Assembly: GCA_963710865.1 (NCBI GenBank)
Contig: CAVQBR010000002.1
Coordinates: 682,001 to 746,000, forward strand
Source of the DNA: PRDV01 sp963710865
GTDB taxonomy: Bacteria; Babelota; Babeliae; Babelales; Babelaceae
Direction of reading: 5' to 3'
DNA length: 64,000 bases
Notes under the pieces: model-generated
What the model was told of the DNA's origin: nothing
The model's database searches: none
Seen by the model: only the letters and a program-made list of their open reading frames with translations
In this document: piece after piece, positions 62,604-64,000 of the stretch
Numbering within the stretch: the first letter of the stretch is position 1
Layout: every line of letters begins with the position of its first letter
Translations under genes and position numbers: made by a program

Positions 62604-64000
62604 ATGTATAAACATATATGTGCAACTATACTAGTTGGACTATTCTGTACGGGTGTTGTTTTGGGTATTGAAAGTACGCAAACTGCAGGCTCTGATCTGG
62701 AGGTCAGTTGCATGAGCTATAAAAACCTGCAGGGGCTGTTATTAGATGAAAAAACATATTTCAAATTTCTGCCTTCTTCTTTGAAGGTCCATATGAACCA
62801 GTTAATGGAAGCGCGCAATCTTAACAATGCTATCTTAGCTTTAAACTGCAATGACGAGTTGCCTTCGAGAGAGAGTCTCACAAGTGGCATGCTTCTTTCC
62901 ATCGCTGCAACAAATGGAAACGCAAATGCAGTTAGGTTAGTGTTGGCAGCTCATGATGATACAGAGGCGGTTACAGTGAAAGGAGAAGCCCCTTTGTTTT
63001 CTGCCGCATACAATGGACAAGAAGAAATTGTTAATCTCTTGTTAAGGGCTGGTGCAGATAAAAACAAAGTCACTCCGAGAGGTGAATCGCCGGTGAATGC
63101 TGCTGTGAAAAATGATAAAGCAGGTGCCTTGAAAAGATTGCTATCAGTGCGATCGGCTACAGAACTGCCAGATAAAGAAGGCCTAACTCCTTTAGTTAGA
63201 GCAGTGTGTGATAATAATGAACCTCTTATTGAAATGCTCTTAACTGCACAGGCTAACAAGGAAGCGCTGGTAGCTGGCACGGGTCAGACGCTTTTATCAT
63301 TTGCCGCTGAAAAGGGTTATGCTGGAGTAGTAAGATTATTACTCGTAGCTGGTGCTGATGTTGATAAATGTAATTCGGATAGATTGACACCACTGTACTT
63401 AGCTATGCTTAATAAGCACGCTGAAATTGTTGAATCATTACTGATAGCTTGTGCCGATCCTGAAAAACCCGACGAAAATGGTGAGACGTTATTACATAAG
63501 GCCTGTGCTCTTGGTCATTCTACGGTTGTTGAGGCATTATTGAAATTAGGTGTTGCTATTAACAGAGGTGATAACCGAGGAAGAAGACCTTTGCATCATG
63601 CTTCACTCAACCATCAAATAAGCATAGTCGAGATTTTGTTGAAGGCTGGTGCAGATTTGACGAGCACCGACGCAGACGGAGCTACCCCCCTCTGTTTAGC
63701 AGCAGAGAGTGGTCATATTGAGTTGATAAATGCACTGATGACTGCCGAAAAAAGGATGCTTAAAGGGAAGGGATCAGATTGGAGGATCCCGATGATCCGT
63801 TCAGCGGGAAAAGGCCATGCTGATGTAGTTAGATTGTTTCTTAGTGAGGGAGTCAATATAAATGGAGTAGATGAAGAAGGATTTACTGCGCTTAATAGAG
63901 CAGCTCAAAATGGTCACAGTGCGGTAATTGAGGAATTACTCAACGTGGGTGCTGAAATAAATCGAGCGAGCAATGATGGCAGAACACCTTTAGAGATAGC
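62604..64000 (+). CDS. exported ankyrin-repeat protein, 3'-truncated by window edge
   Basis: I translated this from ATG 62604, preceded by AAAGGAGCTCTTACT; 465 codons are visible and the frame remains open at 64000. The product opens with a signal peptide (MYKHICATILVGLFCTGVVLG). An N-terminal segment KTYFKFLPSSLKVHMNQL resembles NTYFRTLSRPLASLIYEL of the 56040 protein. Ankyrin repeats start near residue 110 and continue to the edge (more than ten visible, for example GETLLHKACALGHSTVVEALLKLG). Same inferred role as the two preceding ankyrin proteins. Confidence 0.9.
   Translation, partial: MYKHICATILVGLFCTGVVLGIESTQTAGSDLEVSCMSYKNLQGLLLDEKTYFKFLPSSLKVHMNQLMEARNLNNAILALNCNDELPSRESLTSGMLLSIAATNGNANAVRLVLAAHDDTEAVTVKGEAPLFSAAYNGQEEIVNLLLRAGADKNKVTPRGESPVNAAVKNDKAGALKRLLSVRSATELPDKEGLTPLVRAVCDNNEPLIEMLLTAQANKEALVAGTGQTLLSFAAEKGYAGVVRLLLVAGADVDKCNSDRLTPLYLAMLNKHAEIVESLLIACADPEKPDENGETLLHKACALGHSTVVEALLKLGVAINRGDNRGRRPLHHASLNHQISIVEILLKAGADLTSTDADGATPLCLAAESGHIELINALMTAEKRMLKGKGSDWRIPMIRSAGKGHADVVRLFLSEGVNINGVDEEGFTALNRAAQNGHSAVIEELLNVGAEINRASNDGRTPLEI

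Overview
The window is a low-GC bacterial chromosome segment. It combines ordinary housekeeping genes (orn, nudix, a MazG-like pyrophosphohydrolase, priA, polA) with a large accessory load: an AAA-ATPase/PD-(D/E)XK protein, a collagen-like surface protein, Cys-rich secreted proteins, long ankyrin-repeat proteins with signal peptides, and an array of glycosyltransferases. This mixture is typical of bacteria living inside protists. From family content alone, a Candidatus Dependentiae (TM6)-like organism is my best guess, with amoeba-associated Chlamydiae or Rickettsiales as alternatives. There are no rRNA or tRNA genes to confirm this.

Layout. 1-1476: 3'-truncated AAA-ATPase/nuclease on the minus strand. 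2156-3098: two tandem modules, each with a short leader ORF, a hairpin that can pair with the region just before the next start, and a small exported protein. 3156-8196: orn, a DMT transporter, a coiled-coil exported protein, nudix, then priA and a MazG-like gene on the minus strand. 8230-14540: a repeated array of seven-TM/GAF regulators (one full, one truncated, one internally deleted), two of them facing convergent 45-47 aa exported peptide genes that share an identical 15-residue C-terminus. 14697-18878: polA, then a split LigD (polymerase and phosphoesterase genes) without the ligase domain. 19072-24392: collagen-like protein and Cys-rich exported protein.

24449-55167 is a glycan-enzyme island with 23 intact enzyme genes: six exostosin/GT47-like, four GT11-like fucosyltransferase-like, four GT2, four core-2/GT14-like, one GT4, one GT32-like, one LicD-like, one UDP-glucose 6-dehydrogenase and one PP-loop enzyme. 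Nineteen of them, including the dehydrogenase and the PP-loop enzyme, begin with a readable Sec-type signal sequence and have no other obvious membrane segment. A roughly 4.1-kb unit (GT47-like, PP-loop, GT11-like) is tandemly duplicated, and one PP-loop copy is frameshifted. IS3 and LicD relics lie in the gaps. The simplest reading is that this bacterium exports an entire glycan-assembly toolkit, including the enzyme that makes UDP-glucuronate, possibly to act in a host compartment where nucleotide sugars are available.

56040-64000 holds three exported ankyrin-repeat proteins (the last runs off the window). One carries a 396-bp supra-repeat with a decayed extra copy beyond its stop codon. 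Most readable promoters are sigma70-like (TTGAnn or TTGCAn, 16-18 nt, TAtanT).
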